Assembly (NCBI GenBank): GCA_020284085.1
Contig: JACEVL010000423.1
Location: forward strand, 62,001-126,000
Reading direction: 5' to 3'
DNA length: 64,000 nucleotides
Source of the DNA: Aporrectodea caliginosa
Lineage: Eukaryota > Annelida > Clitellata > Crassiclitellata > Lumbricidae
In this document: positions 33,871-44,207 of the stretch, piece by piece
How the letters are laid out: each line of letters starts with the position of its first letter
How positions within the stretch are numbered: the first letter of the stretch is position 1
Position numbers and translations under genes: made by a program
The notes under the pieces: generated by a model
Told to the model about the DNA's origin: nothing
Database searches by the model: none
What the model saw: the letters and a program-made list of their open reading frames with translations, nothing else

Positions 33871-34467
33871 CCAGGTAGAATAGAAAAATAACTTTATTCT
33901 ACGCGTCTATGTTAAATGCAATGGTATGGTAACTGGACTGCAAATATACAGGATATATATATATGACAATCTTGATTACACATTTATCTTTCGTAATGAC
34001 CTAAAGCATAACGTCTAACATTTAATCTAAGTAGAATAAGCTAATTAATTCTATTACTTAACATATCATGAAGGCAACAATATGAATAGTCTAAAATAAT
34101 CTCACAAAAAGATGTAGCGTAAACCACTCTGGTAAATATCTAGTCCAGCAGAAGTATTTGTGCAGTTCTTGTGTGCGTTTTCAGAGTATTATCAGCAGCA
34201 ACTGCAAAACTATACCATGAAATTTTACTTTGATGGCATGCAGCAATTCCACAGTCTGGCAATTATGCGAGAAAAAGGCAACTGAGGAAACTCTGGATTC
34301 TCTACATCAGAATGACTACTGTCTTAAGTATTCTGAAATGAAAGCGGTACAAAGTAACTATTCGTATAATGTGTAGGTATCCTGCACTTCCGTAGTGCTC
34401 ATCTTTTCATTATAAATCTACAATTCCAAATGTTTTCAACTGTAGCCTAGATACGTGGAATCATAAT
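33871..34467 (-). other. Probable 3' untranslated region of the zinc-finger gene
   Basis: AT-rich, no frame. AATAAA occurs on the minus strand at 33893-33898, 570 bp after the stop, a plausible poly(A) signal. Inferred from position only. Confidence 0.45.
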
Positions 34468-35496
34468 TCAGCACAGGTCAGAAACTAAGTCGACAGGTGG
34501 AGAAAATCGATGGCCAGAACAATGCTCTAGAAATTCCTTCTCTCTTTTAAACAAATCGTCACATATACCACATCCAAAAGATTGTGACTGTTTTCCATTC
34601 ATAAGAGATTTGAATTGGCTAATATACAGACATTCTCCATCTCTAATTTTCGGCAAAGGATCTGCAATTCCACTAGAATGCGGATGTACGTTCTTTGAGT
34701 AACGTTCATTTTCTTTATCAATAACGCCTGGAATACTAGACCTGATGAAGTGATCAGAAAGGTTAGCAGTTACTTCACTTCCCATTTTAAGATCCTGTTG
34801 CGGTGTTCCTGCATGGAGTTTAAACTGCTTTGCTGAAGAACTGCTTTTGGTATAAGGTTTGTTGCGCGAGTGTTGCTTCTCAGTTGCATGAGTTCCTCTG
34901 TGACTCTTTAGATGTCCAATATCTTTGAACCCTTTATTACAACCCCCACATACATATGGTTTAACTTCTGTGTGGGTTCTCATATGCACCGTCAAGGCCT
35001 TTCCTAGATTAAATGATTTCTGACATAGCTGGCATCTGTATGGTTTTTCACCAGTATGGGTTCTCATGTGCTTTTTCAGATGACCACCTTGATTAAATGA
35101 TTTCTTACATAGCTGGCACCTGTATGGTTTTTCACCAGTATGGGTTCTCATGTGCCTTTTCAGATTACCACCTTCAGTAAATGATTTCCGACATAACTGG
35201 CATCTGCATGGTTTTTCACCAGTATGGGTTCTCATGTGTATTTTCAGAGTACCACCGTGATTAAATGATTTCTTACATAGCTGGCACCTGTATGGTTTTT
35301 CACCAGTATGGATTCTCATGTGCGTTTTCAGATGACCACTGTGATTAAATGATTTCTTACATAGCTGGCACCTGTATGGTTTTTCACCAGTATGGATTCT
35401 CATGTGCGTTTTCAGATGACCACCGTGATTAAATGATTTCTGACATAGCTGGCACGCGTATGATTTTTCACCAGTAAGTGTTTTCGTATTCGCCAT
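34468..35496 (-). CDS. C2H2 zinc-finger protein
   Basis: Starting at the ATG ending at 35496 the frame is 342 codons (an upstream GTG at 35508 is not a likely start). Seven tandem C2H2 fingers run from Cys15 at 28-residue steps (Cys15, 43, 71, 99, 127, 155, 183), joined by TGEKP linkers. Finger 6 ends in TEVKP and finger 7 (CGGCNKGFKDIGHLKSH) is diverged. A separate eighth finger, CGICDDLFKREKEFLEH, lies near residues 309-327 after a Ser-rich spacer. Such proteins bind DNA in the nucleus. No effector domain is visible. It may be a single 3' exon of a longer gene, a retrocopy, or a young array gene. Decayed finger remnants lie just upstream. Confidence 0.8.
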   Translation of the reverse strand: MANTKTLTGEKSYACQLCQKSFNHGGHLKTHMRIHTGEKPYRCQLCKKSFNHSGHLKTHMRIHTGEKPYRCQLCKKSFNHGGTLKIHMRTHTGEKPCRCQLCRKSFTEGGNLKRHMRTHTGEKPYRCQLCKKSFNQGGHLKKHMRTHTGEKPYRCQLCQKSFNLGKALTVHMRTHTEVKPYVCGGCNKGFKDIGHLKSHRGTHATEKQHSRNKPYTKSSSSAKQFKLHAGTPQQDLKMGSEVTANLSDHFIRSSIPGVIDKENERYSKNVHPHSSGIADPLPKIRDGECLYISQFKSLMNGKQSQSFGCGICDDLFKREKEFLEHCSGHRFSPPVDLVSDLC

Positions 35497-35519
35497 CAGG
35501 ATACTCACTTATTTGCTAA

Positions 35520-35730
35520 TTTCAATGTTTTTCAGTATCGGTTCTTTGATGAGCTGTGAGACGATCACCTTCAGTATACAGTTTCTGAAAAAATTAAAAT
35601 ATGTTTGTGTCTTTAAATGATTCCTATGTGCTTCGCCCATCAAAAGATTCTAGACAAAGTCGGGATCTGTATATGACTTTAGACAAGGATGAGTGTTGGT
35701 ATGCGGTTCAAAGCAATGGCCTCTGTAAAA
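35520..35730 (-). pseudogene. Decayed zinc-finger units upstream of the gene
   Basis: Minus strand: LYTEGDRLTAHQRTDTEKH followed by a stop, and further upstream YRSRLCLESF and HTNTHPCLKSY. These are finger-like shapes that have lost Cys or His residues. A TTTTTTCAG stretch precedes the first and could be an old splice acceptor. They suggest the array was once longer. Confidence 0.5.
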
Positions 35731-36870
35731 GGTTTTTGCAATTGTTGTTGTCATAGTCTTTCCAAGACCAGCAGTGTCCAGTTTCACACATTACCGATTA
35801 CTTCATTTTAAGTTCGCCTTTCAGATGCTTACAAGAAGAATTCATGTTTCATGTTTAAGTAGTAGTTCTTTTCGAGTAAGACGAGAAATTATTCACACAG
35901 AAAAAACTTCATGACGAAATACTGAAGCTATCCATCTGTTGCATAAAAGCACACCTTCATGCTATTATTTAGGATATAATTATTTAGTGAAGATATAATA
36001 GCTGACTATAGACAAAGTTGGAGTAAAAGAAATCCACTGTAATAATTATTAAGATGAAAGCCTTGTCTTACAATTAGATTTTGAAGCTCTGAAAGAATGT
36101 TGCTCGTCATTTTCATACACTGCCTAAAAACAAGTAAAGCATCAGCATTAAACATGTTTATAGAACATAATTTCATCGCAGCTCAATACAGTAGAATGAC
36201 TGTTCATTAATATACACTGAAGCATCACCATATGCACCAAAGCATCACACTATCACTCCCGCTCTTAAATCACTCCACTGGCTGAAAAATCCTTGAGCGC
36301 ATCCACTTCAGAGTCTTATCTCTAACCTACAACTCAATGCAATACTAGTAGCCAAAGTATCTCACTCTCCCGTCCACGACTCACTAATCGCCCATACTTT
36401 ATGTTACTTAACTTAAGGTGTAAGTATATTACCACTCCAACCGTGCAGTTTGTCTTTCATTAAGTAAGTAGTAATAAATATTTGTGTCCAAGACACCATG
36501 ACTGAATTGCCCGGTTAATCGACCGACGGGAGGATCAATTATTCATGGTCAGAAGATTTTAAATTATTTGTGAGCAAGAGGTTGATCTGTGAACAGACAT
36601 CGCTCAGATATCTGGACTAGTCACCACTGACGTGCCTTGGCACACACGTGGAATCCAGCGAAGTTCATACAAAGTTTGAAAAAATAGTTAAATTTATTGA
36701 TGGTTACCGTGATAATCGAAAAGGTCGGAGGTTTAAATCACCGTAAATGTAAAAGGTTTTCCAGATTTCTGCACCCGCTTAGTTCCTAAGCATAATCAGC
36801 TTTATTAGTTTATTTTAGAGTATTTAATCATGACCATTGCATGGGTTTCAGTGCTGGTTGAAAAGTTGTG
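35731..36870. other. Non-coding; includes a LINE RT fragment at 36250-36372
   Basis: Mostly AT-rich with no gene. On the plus strand, 36250-36372 reads ITPALKSLHWLK, then (one frame change) LERIHFRVLSLTYNSMQY and PKYL, the region after the catalytic core of CR1/L2-type reverse transcriptases. It is a short decayed remnant. Confidence 0.55.
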
Positions 36871-36874
36871 TTAA

Positions 36875-37055
36875 ACACAACTTATATTGGTTATAAACAG
36901 ATCGGTGTTTAATAATAATCTAGTAAATAAAAGTACAGAAACATCCACGTTGCCTCTCCAAGTCCATCTGTCATGGCTGCCGTTTTAGGGATCCTTAATA
37001 CTTCAATGTCCAGATTAGGATCCCATCTTATATACCGTTACACCCCCCTTATTTT
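36875..37055 (-). mobile_element. 3' LTR and polypurine tract of a Gypsy-type element
   Basis: Minus strand: aaaataagggggg (polypurine tract, 37043-37055) directly followed by TGTAACGGTATATAAGATGG, a normal LTR start with a TATA-like box. The LTR runs about 165 bp; the far end, near the palindrome agttgtgttaaacacaact, is approximate. It lies 140 bp beyond the integrase stop, as expected. Confidence 0.65.
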
Positions 37056-37194
37056 AAATTGTTCTGTCCACATACATATTCATGTGAGAATTTATGTATA
37101 GACATTTATATATGTGTAGTGCATATATTTGTTATGTAGAGCTTAATGTTTCCCAACTTGTTTTTTTTTAGATAATTAAACTTAATAATGTTCC

Positions 37195-38160
37195 TTATGT
37201 CTCATAGTCGTTTAAGTAGGCTGGTTTCCTGACTACGCGACCACTTGCAGAGCAACCAGCAGGTGGCTTTGAGGTTGACATTGAGGACTTCATCATCTTT
37301 TCCGAGTGGGCGACTGGTGTAGGTTGCTGTCTTGGGACTTCCTGGCCCGCGGTACTGCTGTCTGTAGGCATTGGCAGCGCTTCTGATGACAAGTCTCGGA
37401 TCTCTGTGTCTGCGATGAATGAACTCGTGTCTTCCTCCTTTGCATTGTGCAGTTTTCGAACTCTGATGTGGTTTCTGTTTCGGCGAAAACGTTTTCCATC
37501 ATCGGTCAACAGTTCATAGGATCGGATACCCACTTGTTGTACTATGGTGGCCGGCATCCATGTGTTGTGTTCCTTGTTGAGAAGAACAAATACTGGTTCT
37601 CCAACTTTGAGACCACGCAACTCTTTTGTGCCTCTGTCATAATATTTTTTCTGTCGCGTTTTCTGTGCTTCTAACTGCGTCTTCACATGTGGCGGTGACA
37701 CCGGTTTTAGCAGTTTGTCGGACAGAGGCAGTAGTGTTCGGGTCCTGCGACCAAGAAGTCTTTGCGCTGGCGAGCTTTGAAGGCCTTCCGTTGGTGTATT
37801 GCGCCAGTCCAGAAGGGCAAGATATGGGTCTGAGTTGCTTTCTGCTGCTTTCTTTAGAAGTCTCTTCGCCGTCTTTACGGCATTTTCTGCTTTCCCATTT
37901 GACCGTGGGTAGTACGGCGAGCTTGTCACGTGAAGGAATTCATATTTCTTGGCGAATTCCTTGAATTCATGTCCATTGAATGGAGGGCCATTGTCTGTGA
38001 CTACTGTCTCTGGTATTCCATATCTGGCCATGGTGGCCTTGATTTTTCTGATGACGTCAATACTTCTTTTCTCTGTCAGTCGATCGACCTCAAAAAAGTT
38101 GGAGTAGTAGTCAACACAAACGATGTACCACATATTGCTAGCTTCTTTCCATTCAATTCT
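37195..38160 (-). mobile_element. Ty3/Gypsy-type integrase end of a truncated LTR retrotransposon
   Basis: The Met at 38133 gives 312 residues; the frame is open a little further upstream. The catalytic triad is Asp8 (VDYYSNF), Asp47 (VTDNGPPF) and Glu83 (NGKAENA) with 35 residues between the last two, the D,D-35-E spacing of retroviral-type integrases. LLDWRNTP, a chromatin/DNA-binding tail (VFVLLNKEHNTWMPATI) and RKPAYLNDYET at the C-terminus fit Gypsy polyproteins. Protease, RT and RNase H are absent: upstream the sequence runs into a SINE-B. No internal stop, so the truncation is not ancient. Confidence 0.85.
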
Positions 38161-38165
38161 TGCTT

Positions 38166-38280
38166 GTATATTTAAATGTTTTTGTTTGTTTGCTTGAATG
38201 TATTAATCTTGCCATGTACAGTGCTGTGCATTTGCTAGTGCTTCTCAATAAAGATAATACTTACTTAATTACTTACTTAA
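38166..38280 (+). mobile_element. SINE-B 3' part
   Basis: gtttgtttgcttgaatgtat, cagtgctgtgcatttgc, ttctcaataaagataatac and (ACTT)n. It abuts the integrase remnant. Other copies at 14960 and 43015. Confidence 0.6.
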
Positions 38281-38860
38281 TCTAATATTCATATAACCTA
38301 ATTTTGACTAATAGTCCAATATTTTGAAATCCTATCTAACCTATTCATCCAGAAGTGGTTTATTATGATCAAAGCTCTCTAATTTAATCATCATCTCATC
38401 TGGTATCATCTGATCTCTCTTATTATCTAATCAAACCTGATGATTTAATCTTCTCTCATTTATTATGATCTAAATCTAATCATGGCGTCCAGAAGTCAAG
38501 AGACAACTTCCAAAACTCGTCGCCAGGTGGAGACACTACTTGATCAGTTTCTGTCGAAGGAATTGATTGATTTTGACCTGGAATTTGTGGAACACGGGAG
38601 ACGATTGCAGGAGTTTGATCCTCCTCATCTGAGACGGTTACTTTAAGTAAGTTCTTCACTCTCGATTGCTCCTTACCATCGATTGATGCTTTGTCATTAG
38701 ACAGTGGCGCTAAGTAAATGCACAGTCTCATGATTATCCATCTCGCTTAAAACCCACGACGTCGCTAAACAATACAGTGCTCCCTTAAACACCTTTAACT
38801 CGCGGTCTTACGCTGCTATAAATTCGTCAAATTGCGTTTTATGTTTTGGTTGTGACTTGT
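38281..38860 (+). repeat. (AATCT) satellite, SINE-C and HR3
   Basis: Degenerate aatct region to 38480, then gcgtccagaagtcaagag and the SINE-C body (A/B boxes degraded; caggagtttgatcctcctc), an end taagtaaatgcacagtc, and HR3 (cgacgtcgctaaacaatac, cttaaacacctttaactcgc). Same order as 7290-8150. Confidence 0.6.
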
Positions 38861-38868
38861 AACAAATA

Positions 38869-40135
38869 ACCCGGACGCGTTTTAGTAGATCCTACAGTGC
38901 AATGCTTTTTAGGAGCTAATAGAATGACGAGTTATAAATAGCGTGACCTCGTTTATATTTTCGCCGATATTGCTGATAAAATGGCTACCGAGGATGCCGT
39001 CCGATTTCGGGCGAACATTTGGTATCAGGGTGCGTAAGTTTATTGGCGTGTTACGGTATCTTAGGCATGCTGCGCGGAAGATGCTATATTTTCTAATGAC
39101 GACACTCACTAACCCTAACCGTGACCCTAACCAACCCTGACGACGCCTAAACTTACCCTAACCAACTCTCAACGCCTACGAACCGACACTGAGGTCGCGA
39201 TAAACCTACGCACCCCGATTCTAAAATGTTTTATTACCCGATTTCGAACTCCGTACGAAGACTTAATCATACTGCGACGTGGGAGTCGGTTAGGGTCATC
39301 AGTTAGCGCCTGTGAATAAGCTGGTTCCCGCGACTTCGCTTTTGTGGGCGCTGTAGAAATATCGATTAGGGTTAGTGTCGTCATTAGAAAATATGATACC
39401 GTGCCAAAAGACACCGTATAACGGCAGTAAACTGATGCGGGTTTTGAACTAATAATTTAATGACCTCATCCTCGGCGTACCAAAAAACTTTGGTATCAAT
39501 AAAAAGCCTTCGGTGATGTATGTATTGTATTTGTATTTGAACACTTGTTATAGCGCCTCAACCAGATTTCCCATTCAGGCGCTCCCCGACCACTATCACG
39601 TAGTTGAGAGTTTCCACAGTCGAAGAGCATGAGCAATTGCGAGTGAAGGACATGCCCAGGGTCCCTACACGGCGACTTTGAGGTGGATTCGAACCCGCAA
39701 CCCTCCAGCTGCAAGGCACCCGAACATACCCCCCAAACCACCGCGCCCCAGTATATTGTGTTGTGTTGTGTGTTGTGTTGTACTCCACGTTTATATTGCG
39801 ACCGAGCCACTCGCAGTAAAGATCCGAGAAATTAATCTCTGATAAACCGACCGACCGGGAAGCGAACCCGGGGCGCCGGCGCGGCGAGCGGGCACCAACC
39901 CACTCGGCCACTCAGGATCCTTATGGGTGTTTAACCGGTGTTTAACCGGTGATACTTATACCCATTTGTTTCATTTGAAAGTGACCATTATCACGTAGTT
40001 GAGGGGTTTGTCAAGACTTACTATCGGCTGAAACCAAACGAGGTCACGCTATTTATAACTCGTCATTCTATTGGCTCCTAAAAGGCATTGGACCCGTAGC
40101 ACTGTAGGATCTACTAATACGCAACCCGGACTCGT
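38869..40135. mobile_element. Foldback-type element with long inverted ends
   Basis: Ends TTAGTAGATCCTACAGTGC (left from 38882) and its reverse (right to 40117) continue as inverted arms of about 90 bp through cgagttataaatagcgtgac. Outside lie acccggacgcgt (38869-38880) and acccggactcgt (40124-40135), a possible 12-bp duplication. A second inverted pair occurs inside (near 39010-39050 and 39195-39230), as does ttttctaatgacgacac in both orientations at 39090 and 39375 with ccctaacc runs. The twin SINE inserted at 39515-39925. Confidence 0.65.
39515..39925 (-). mobile_element. Twin SINE (units D and E), complete head
   Basis: Minus strand: unit D starts ggatcctgagtggccgagtg (A-box-like), with B box gggttcgcttcccgg, a body to aacgtggagtac and an (AACAC) tail. 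It is followed at once by unit E (gcgcggtggtttggggg, B box gggttcgaatcc) ending in aaatacaatac. The identical D-E junction is at 6940. Confidence 0.75.
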
Positions 40136-40139
40136 TGGG

Positions 40140-40640
40140 TAAGGACAATGTTGACGGCCCTTGATGGCCAGGAAATGGCGACGAGCAAGGGAAACAGTGC
40201 CTATCATCGGGGTAGTGCCAGTCTGCGTCGTTAAACTGCGTGCACATGAAAGAAAATCTCCGCAACTGTCGTATAGTCGGGTGGTGCCCGTTCGAAAGCC
40301 TCGGTAAAGGATGGTGACGTTGATTTTCTCTCTTTTCACTCAGCGTCGTTAAACAGGAACTACAGCTATGGATGGAAATATAATTATCCCATTTAATATC
40401 TAATTAAAATAGAAGTTAAAGATCGGCGATTTTGGTCTTGGCAGCTGCAAGATGAAAAATATGATGTTCATCTTAAACACCTTTAAAACGCATTCTTCTG
40501 ACACTATAAATCAAGCAAACGCGTCAATCGTTACACTTCGCTAGCGAAGGAGAATTCGACGTCAACGGCCGTTGATGGCCATAAACGGTGATAAGCAACG
40601 AATTAAAATTAATGTCTGCCATTGTAAGGTTTCACTTAAT
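40140..40640 (+). repeat. HR hairpins, HR2 pair and HR3
   Basis: gacaatgttgacggcccttg hairpin at 40145, two HR2-like pieces at 40215-40260 and 40285-40365 (gcgtcgttaaacaggaact), HR3 at 40465-40530 (cttaaacacctttaaaacgc) and another hairpin at 40558-40600. Confidence 0.55.
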
Positions 40641-40810
40641 AAATAATGGGATGGAGTTGGAATGTACCGATGGATCAGAGTAGCATGGGATAGATTAGAG
40701 CAGGAATTCTTGAAAGGATAGCATGAGGGGTGAGGTAATGGCGCCAATAGAAAAGTGCATTTCCTTCGCATTTAGCATTATCTTAAACATGGCTGGCAGA
40801 ATCTGATGGT

Positions 40811-41518
40811 ATGGAGGATCTTGTTGATTTAACCGGCTATCAATACATCCATAAAGCCAGACAGAATGGCCAAGGAGGGGGCGTGGGCCTTCTGATAAAA
40901 GAGGATATTTCCTTTCAAATATATGATTTATCTGAACATAATTTTGCCCATACTTCCTACGAGGGACTATTTGTTCGTATTTTGCATAAAATGGGTTCGT
41001 TCTTAATGGGAGTTATTTATAGGCCACCCGGTCTAAACCTTGACTTATTTAATACCGAGATCAGTTCTCAATAAAATCTATTGGCGCCACTACCTGGAAT
41101 AAAATTCCTCAAGAAATCAGAAAATCTTCCTCACTTACACTGTTTAAGAATAAGCTTCGCATTTATTTAGTTGAAGGTATTTATTAATGCTTTGATGTAT
41201 TAATCTTTTTTTTCCATGTGTTTAGCTGTATTTCCCACTCTTTCCTTTTTACTTTCGATATTTAGTCTGAATTAGTTAAGGTTAGTTAAGATTTTTTATG
41301 TTAATCAAGTCAACTGTTGTACTAAGTAAAGCATCTTTCGGTCGCCACATATTCTGTTGAAATTATATAGAGGTGTCCCTACTTAGCGGGATCTTTGATC
41401 CCTTCAGGGCCTTCCCTTGTGGCATTCAACAATCCATACTTAAAAGTGCAATCTGATTTGTAATGTTATTGTTTATTGTTGTTACAAATAAACGATTGAT
41501 TGGTTGATTGATTGATTG

Positions 41519-41568
<50 letters not shown>

Positions 41569-41570
41569 AG
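40811..41570 (+). mobile_element. Internally deleted CR1/L2-like LINE
   Basis: First part: 87 codons with GGGVGLLIKEDISF, YEGLFVRI and GVIYRPPG, an exonuclease-endonuclease-phosphatase domain. Directly after, in another frame, KSIGATTWNKIPQEIRKSSS and LTLFKNKLRIYLVEGIY, the normal extreme C-terminus. The whole RT is missing. A 3' untranslated region ends aaataaacgattgattgg and a (ATTG)n tail (41495-41570), the microsatellite tail of this LINE group. The domain order suggests a deletion in the RNA or DNA of a full element. Confidence 0.75.
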
Positions 41571-41574
41571 ACGG

Positions 41575-42060
41575 AAAAGCATTTATGAAGGAAGACTTTA
41601 ATTATCATTTAACTTAATCTGAAATCGCAAAATTACTAATTAATTAGTAATTGCGGTGTCTACAAGGCATCGAGCGATGACGAACCAAAGCACAACCGTA
41701 ATCATGTCATCGTGGAGAAGATCACAAGACTATTTCTGACGAAGAACTGTTTCTTTCTCCATGCAGATGTTTTCCCGATGAACCGGTCTGGAGGTGGAAG
41801 AGGGGCACCCCTTCATATCCCATCAACAGAGCAGGGGTCAGTTGCAACATCTGGAACGATCACAAGGTGCAGCTGGTTTGTAAAGCACGTGACTGCATTA
41901 CATTCCATGTTTTGTAAGAAACCGTCGAGGGCGTGGTATTTAGGGTGGGAAAATTATTTTTTTTGCTGAGGTCGGCCCCTTTAAAGGCTGTGCCGTACTC
42001 TCTACGAGGGCGCTCTGGGTGATGGTTCTAGCGATTTATTTTATTAATACAAACTTTCCA
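41575..42060 (+). repeat. Flank repeat shared with 5845-6060 and 44740-45000; then unassigned
   Basis: attgcggtgtctacaaggca, catcgagcgatgacg and gaggggcaccccttcatatc match the two other copies but the minisatellite is absent here. 41850-42060 unassigned. Confidence 0.5.
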
Positions 42061-42665
42061 AAGTTTAACGTCGTCTTATGACATCAAAGGCAGTTGACCA
42101 CAATACAGAAAATATACAATTCAAGAACTTAATATTATGAATGTATTATGACATATTATCATATTTAAAAATCAACAGTTAAAACAAGTCGTCTATGTTT
42201 GTTTCAGAAACCAGCATCTACACATACAATCGAAACTGAGGCATAAGAGTACCACTGTAATAATTATGTGCATCACAATAATGCATTACTTACTACAACA
42301 AAATGTCGTAGTAGAAGACTAATTAAATATTTACAGATCTTACTAAGATATAAAACTATTCATAGTACCAGACTTAAAATATCTATTTACAGAATGTTTA
42401 CTTTGTTAGTTATCTTAACTGACCTATACAATTCATTCTGAAATTAATTTACTGTCAAAAGGGTTTCAATGGAAATTTCATGTTTATATAATTGACATTT
42501 ATTTCTTAATAACTCTGAAATTTCTTATTTTTTACAGTCAAGTAAAGAGGTGATGAACAGAGGGCCGTAAACTAGCGTTTATTTTAGTTAGTCCAAGGTT
42601 TAACGTCGTCATATGACATCAAAGGCCGTTGACGACAATTTAAAACATGTACAGTGCAGTGAAGT
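42061..42665 (-). mobile_element. Two HR1b elements flanking AT-rich sequence
   Basis: Copies at 42061-42125 (stem partly lost) and 42597-42665 (gtttaacgtcgtcatatgac, stem intact). Between them about 470 bp of AT-rich sequence without recognisable content. Confidence 0.55.
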
Positions 42666-42689
42666 GAATTCGTATCAGTAACGTTTAAA

Positions 42690-42980
42690 CGCATTTCGTG
42701 AATTTATAGCTTCGGAATAATGTTTGTTAAAGGTGTCTAAGGCGATCACTGTAGCCTATTATCGCTTGCTTAGCTACATCTTGGGATTGGCGAGCGTAGG
42801 ATAACGCAAAATATATTTGCGTATTTAATAGACGCCTCTTTGTAATGAAGAGGCATTAATCGATGGCGCTGAGAAGTTGTGGGCAAGGACTTGCTCATGG
42901 TCCATACACAGTTACCGTCTCACGGGAAGAGACTCCAAACCGTACTCTCCGTGTTACAAACCAATCAGTTACAATGTCAT
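42690..42980 (-). repeat. HR3 and SINE-C
   Basis: HR3 in reverse (ttaaaggtgtctaaggcg, gctacatcttgggattgg) then SINE-C in reverse (aggacttgctcatggtcc, cgtgttacaaaccaatcag). Confidence 0.55.
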
Positions 42981-43014
42981 AATACCCGATGGTAGGCAGT
43001 TTTCAATTGTTTAT

Positions 43015-43110
43015 ACCACATTTAAGTAAGTAAGTAAGAATATTCCTTATTGAGAAGCACAAGCAAACGCACAGCACTGTACATGGCAAGATTAATACAT
43101 TAAAACAAAC
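43015..43110 (-). mobile_element. SINE-B 3' part
   Basis: (AAGT)n, ttccttattgagaagcaca, gcacagcactgtacatggc and a (CAAA)-rich run. Confidence 0.6.
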
Positions 43111-43414
43111 AAACAAACAAACAAACAAATTTATATATAGGGGGCCCTACCAGCAAAGAATTGAATGGGGGGGAAGTTATTGTATTATCAGTGGAACCTA
43201 GAAGAGGAAGAGTTATGGCTAGTCATAGATGGAAAATTAAGAGCTAAAATAGACTGATCTACGGAAAACTTTGTATATTTTATTTGGTGACCACAAAGGG
43301 CCGTTAACGTGGATCTTCCCAAAGATTGGAAAAGCATGGATCTAACCGTAGCGATAATTTTTAATGAATATTTTGTGTCCACCAAGGATCGTTGACATTT
43401 ACATGACATTGTAC

Positions 43415-43786
43415 GGTACTTGTCGGTTTTACGACCCCCAAAATTCTTCATATATTACGTGATTTAAAATTCCTTATATCCATCAATCCAACTACTATTT
43501 ACGCAAAGAATTATTTTCATCAATCCAACTTCCATTTACGCAGGCAGACAAGATAAATAATAAAATAAGCTAAAATACAGGATATATTCAATCGAAAACT
43601 TAGTTTCATCCATCCAGCTTCTATTTGCGGGAAAAATTATTTCTATCAATCCAGCTTCTGTTTAAAGACAGGAATGTTTTCATCAATCCCACTTCCATAT
43701 CGGGAAACAATTTTTTTCATCAATCCAACTTCCATTTTAAAGTGACGATATGAAGAATTTTTGGGGTCGTAAAACCGACAAGTACC
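43415..43786. mobile_element. Merlin-like MITE with exact 8-bp target duplication
   Basis: Perfect inverted ends GGTACTTGTCGGTTTTACGA (continuing CCCC). Flanks cattgtac at 43407-43414 and 43787-43794 are identical. An 8-bp duplication with ends starting GG fits the Merlin superfamily; P-type elements also make 8-bp duplications but have different ends. The interior is five or so copies of tttcatcaatccaacttcc. Non-coding. Confidence 0.7.
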
Positions 43787-43799
43787 CATTGTACTCTAT

Positions 43800-43996
43800 G
43801 ATGATCAGATGAAGGTATTACTGCCGTTTAAACGCAGTTGCTTTATTTATAGATTCTGACGAAAGCTTGTTAAAGGTGTTTAATAGGAGCACTGTATTAT
43901 AAGTTACTTAGCGACAACTTGGGATTGACGCACGAATAATATTCATAATAATCATTCCCATTCTATAAATTAAGCAATGTGTTTAATGGCCAGACT
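43800..43996 (-). repeat. HR3 modules
   Basis: ttaaacgcagttgctttat and gttaaaggtgtttaatagg (reverse), then agcgacaacttgggattg; at 43965-43996 a plus-strand HR3 end (ttaagcaatgtgtttaatgg) provides the target for the next insertion. Confidence 0.5.
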
Positions 43997-44107
43997 TAAC
44001 TCAGCCACTGATCGTACTCTGTCAGTCCCAGTCCTAAGCCTGGATAAAGGAGGAGGGCGACGCTAATAGTCTTTGTTGTCACAGTATCGTTGAACTGAAA
44101 CTACTAC
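43997..44107 (+). mobile_element. HR2 hairpin retroposon with 13-bp target duplication
   Basis: Exact flanks taatggccagact at 43984-43996 and 44108-44120. Contains cctaagcctggataaaggag, gggcgacgctaatagtc, cagtatcgttgaactg and a tail aaactactac. The best-preserved HR2 insertion in the window. Confidence 0.85.
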
Positions 44108-44120
44108 TAATGGCCAGACT

Positions 44121-44207
44121 GCAAAGAGCTGTAATATGCCAAAATAATTTCTATCGACGGCAACGGCCTTTGTTGTCATAAGCTGTCGTTAAACTATGGA
44201 TCCATCC
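44121..44207 (+). mobile_element. HR1 retroposon inserted into the HR2 target duplication
   Basis: Flanks aatggccagact at 44109-44120 and 44208-44219 are exact. The left flank is also the right flank of the HR2 at 43997-44107, so the HR1 re-used the same 12 bp. Stem CGACGGC/GCTGTCG. Confidence 0.85.

Noticed and set aside
39105..39170. Interstitial telomere
   Set aside because: Only a few irregular ccctaacc units, part of a foldback element with inverted copies; not a tandem TTAGGG array.
43470..43740. CRISPR-like spaced repeats (tttcatcaatccaacttcc)
   Set aside because: Spacing is irregular, units are diverged, and they lie inside a MITE with terminal inverted repeats in animal DNA.
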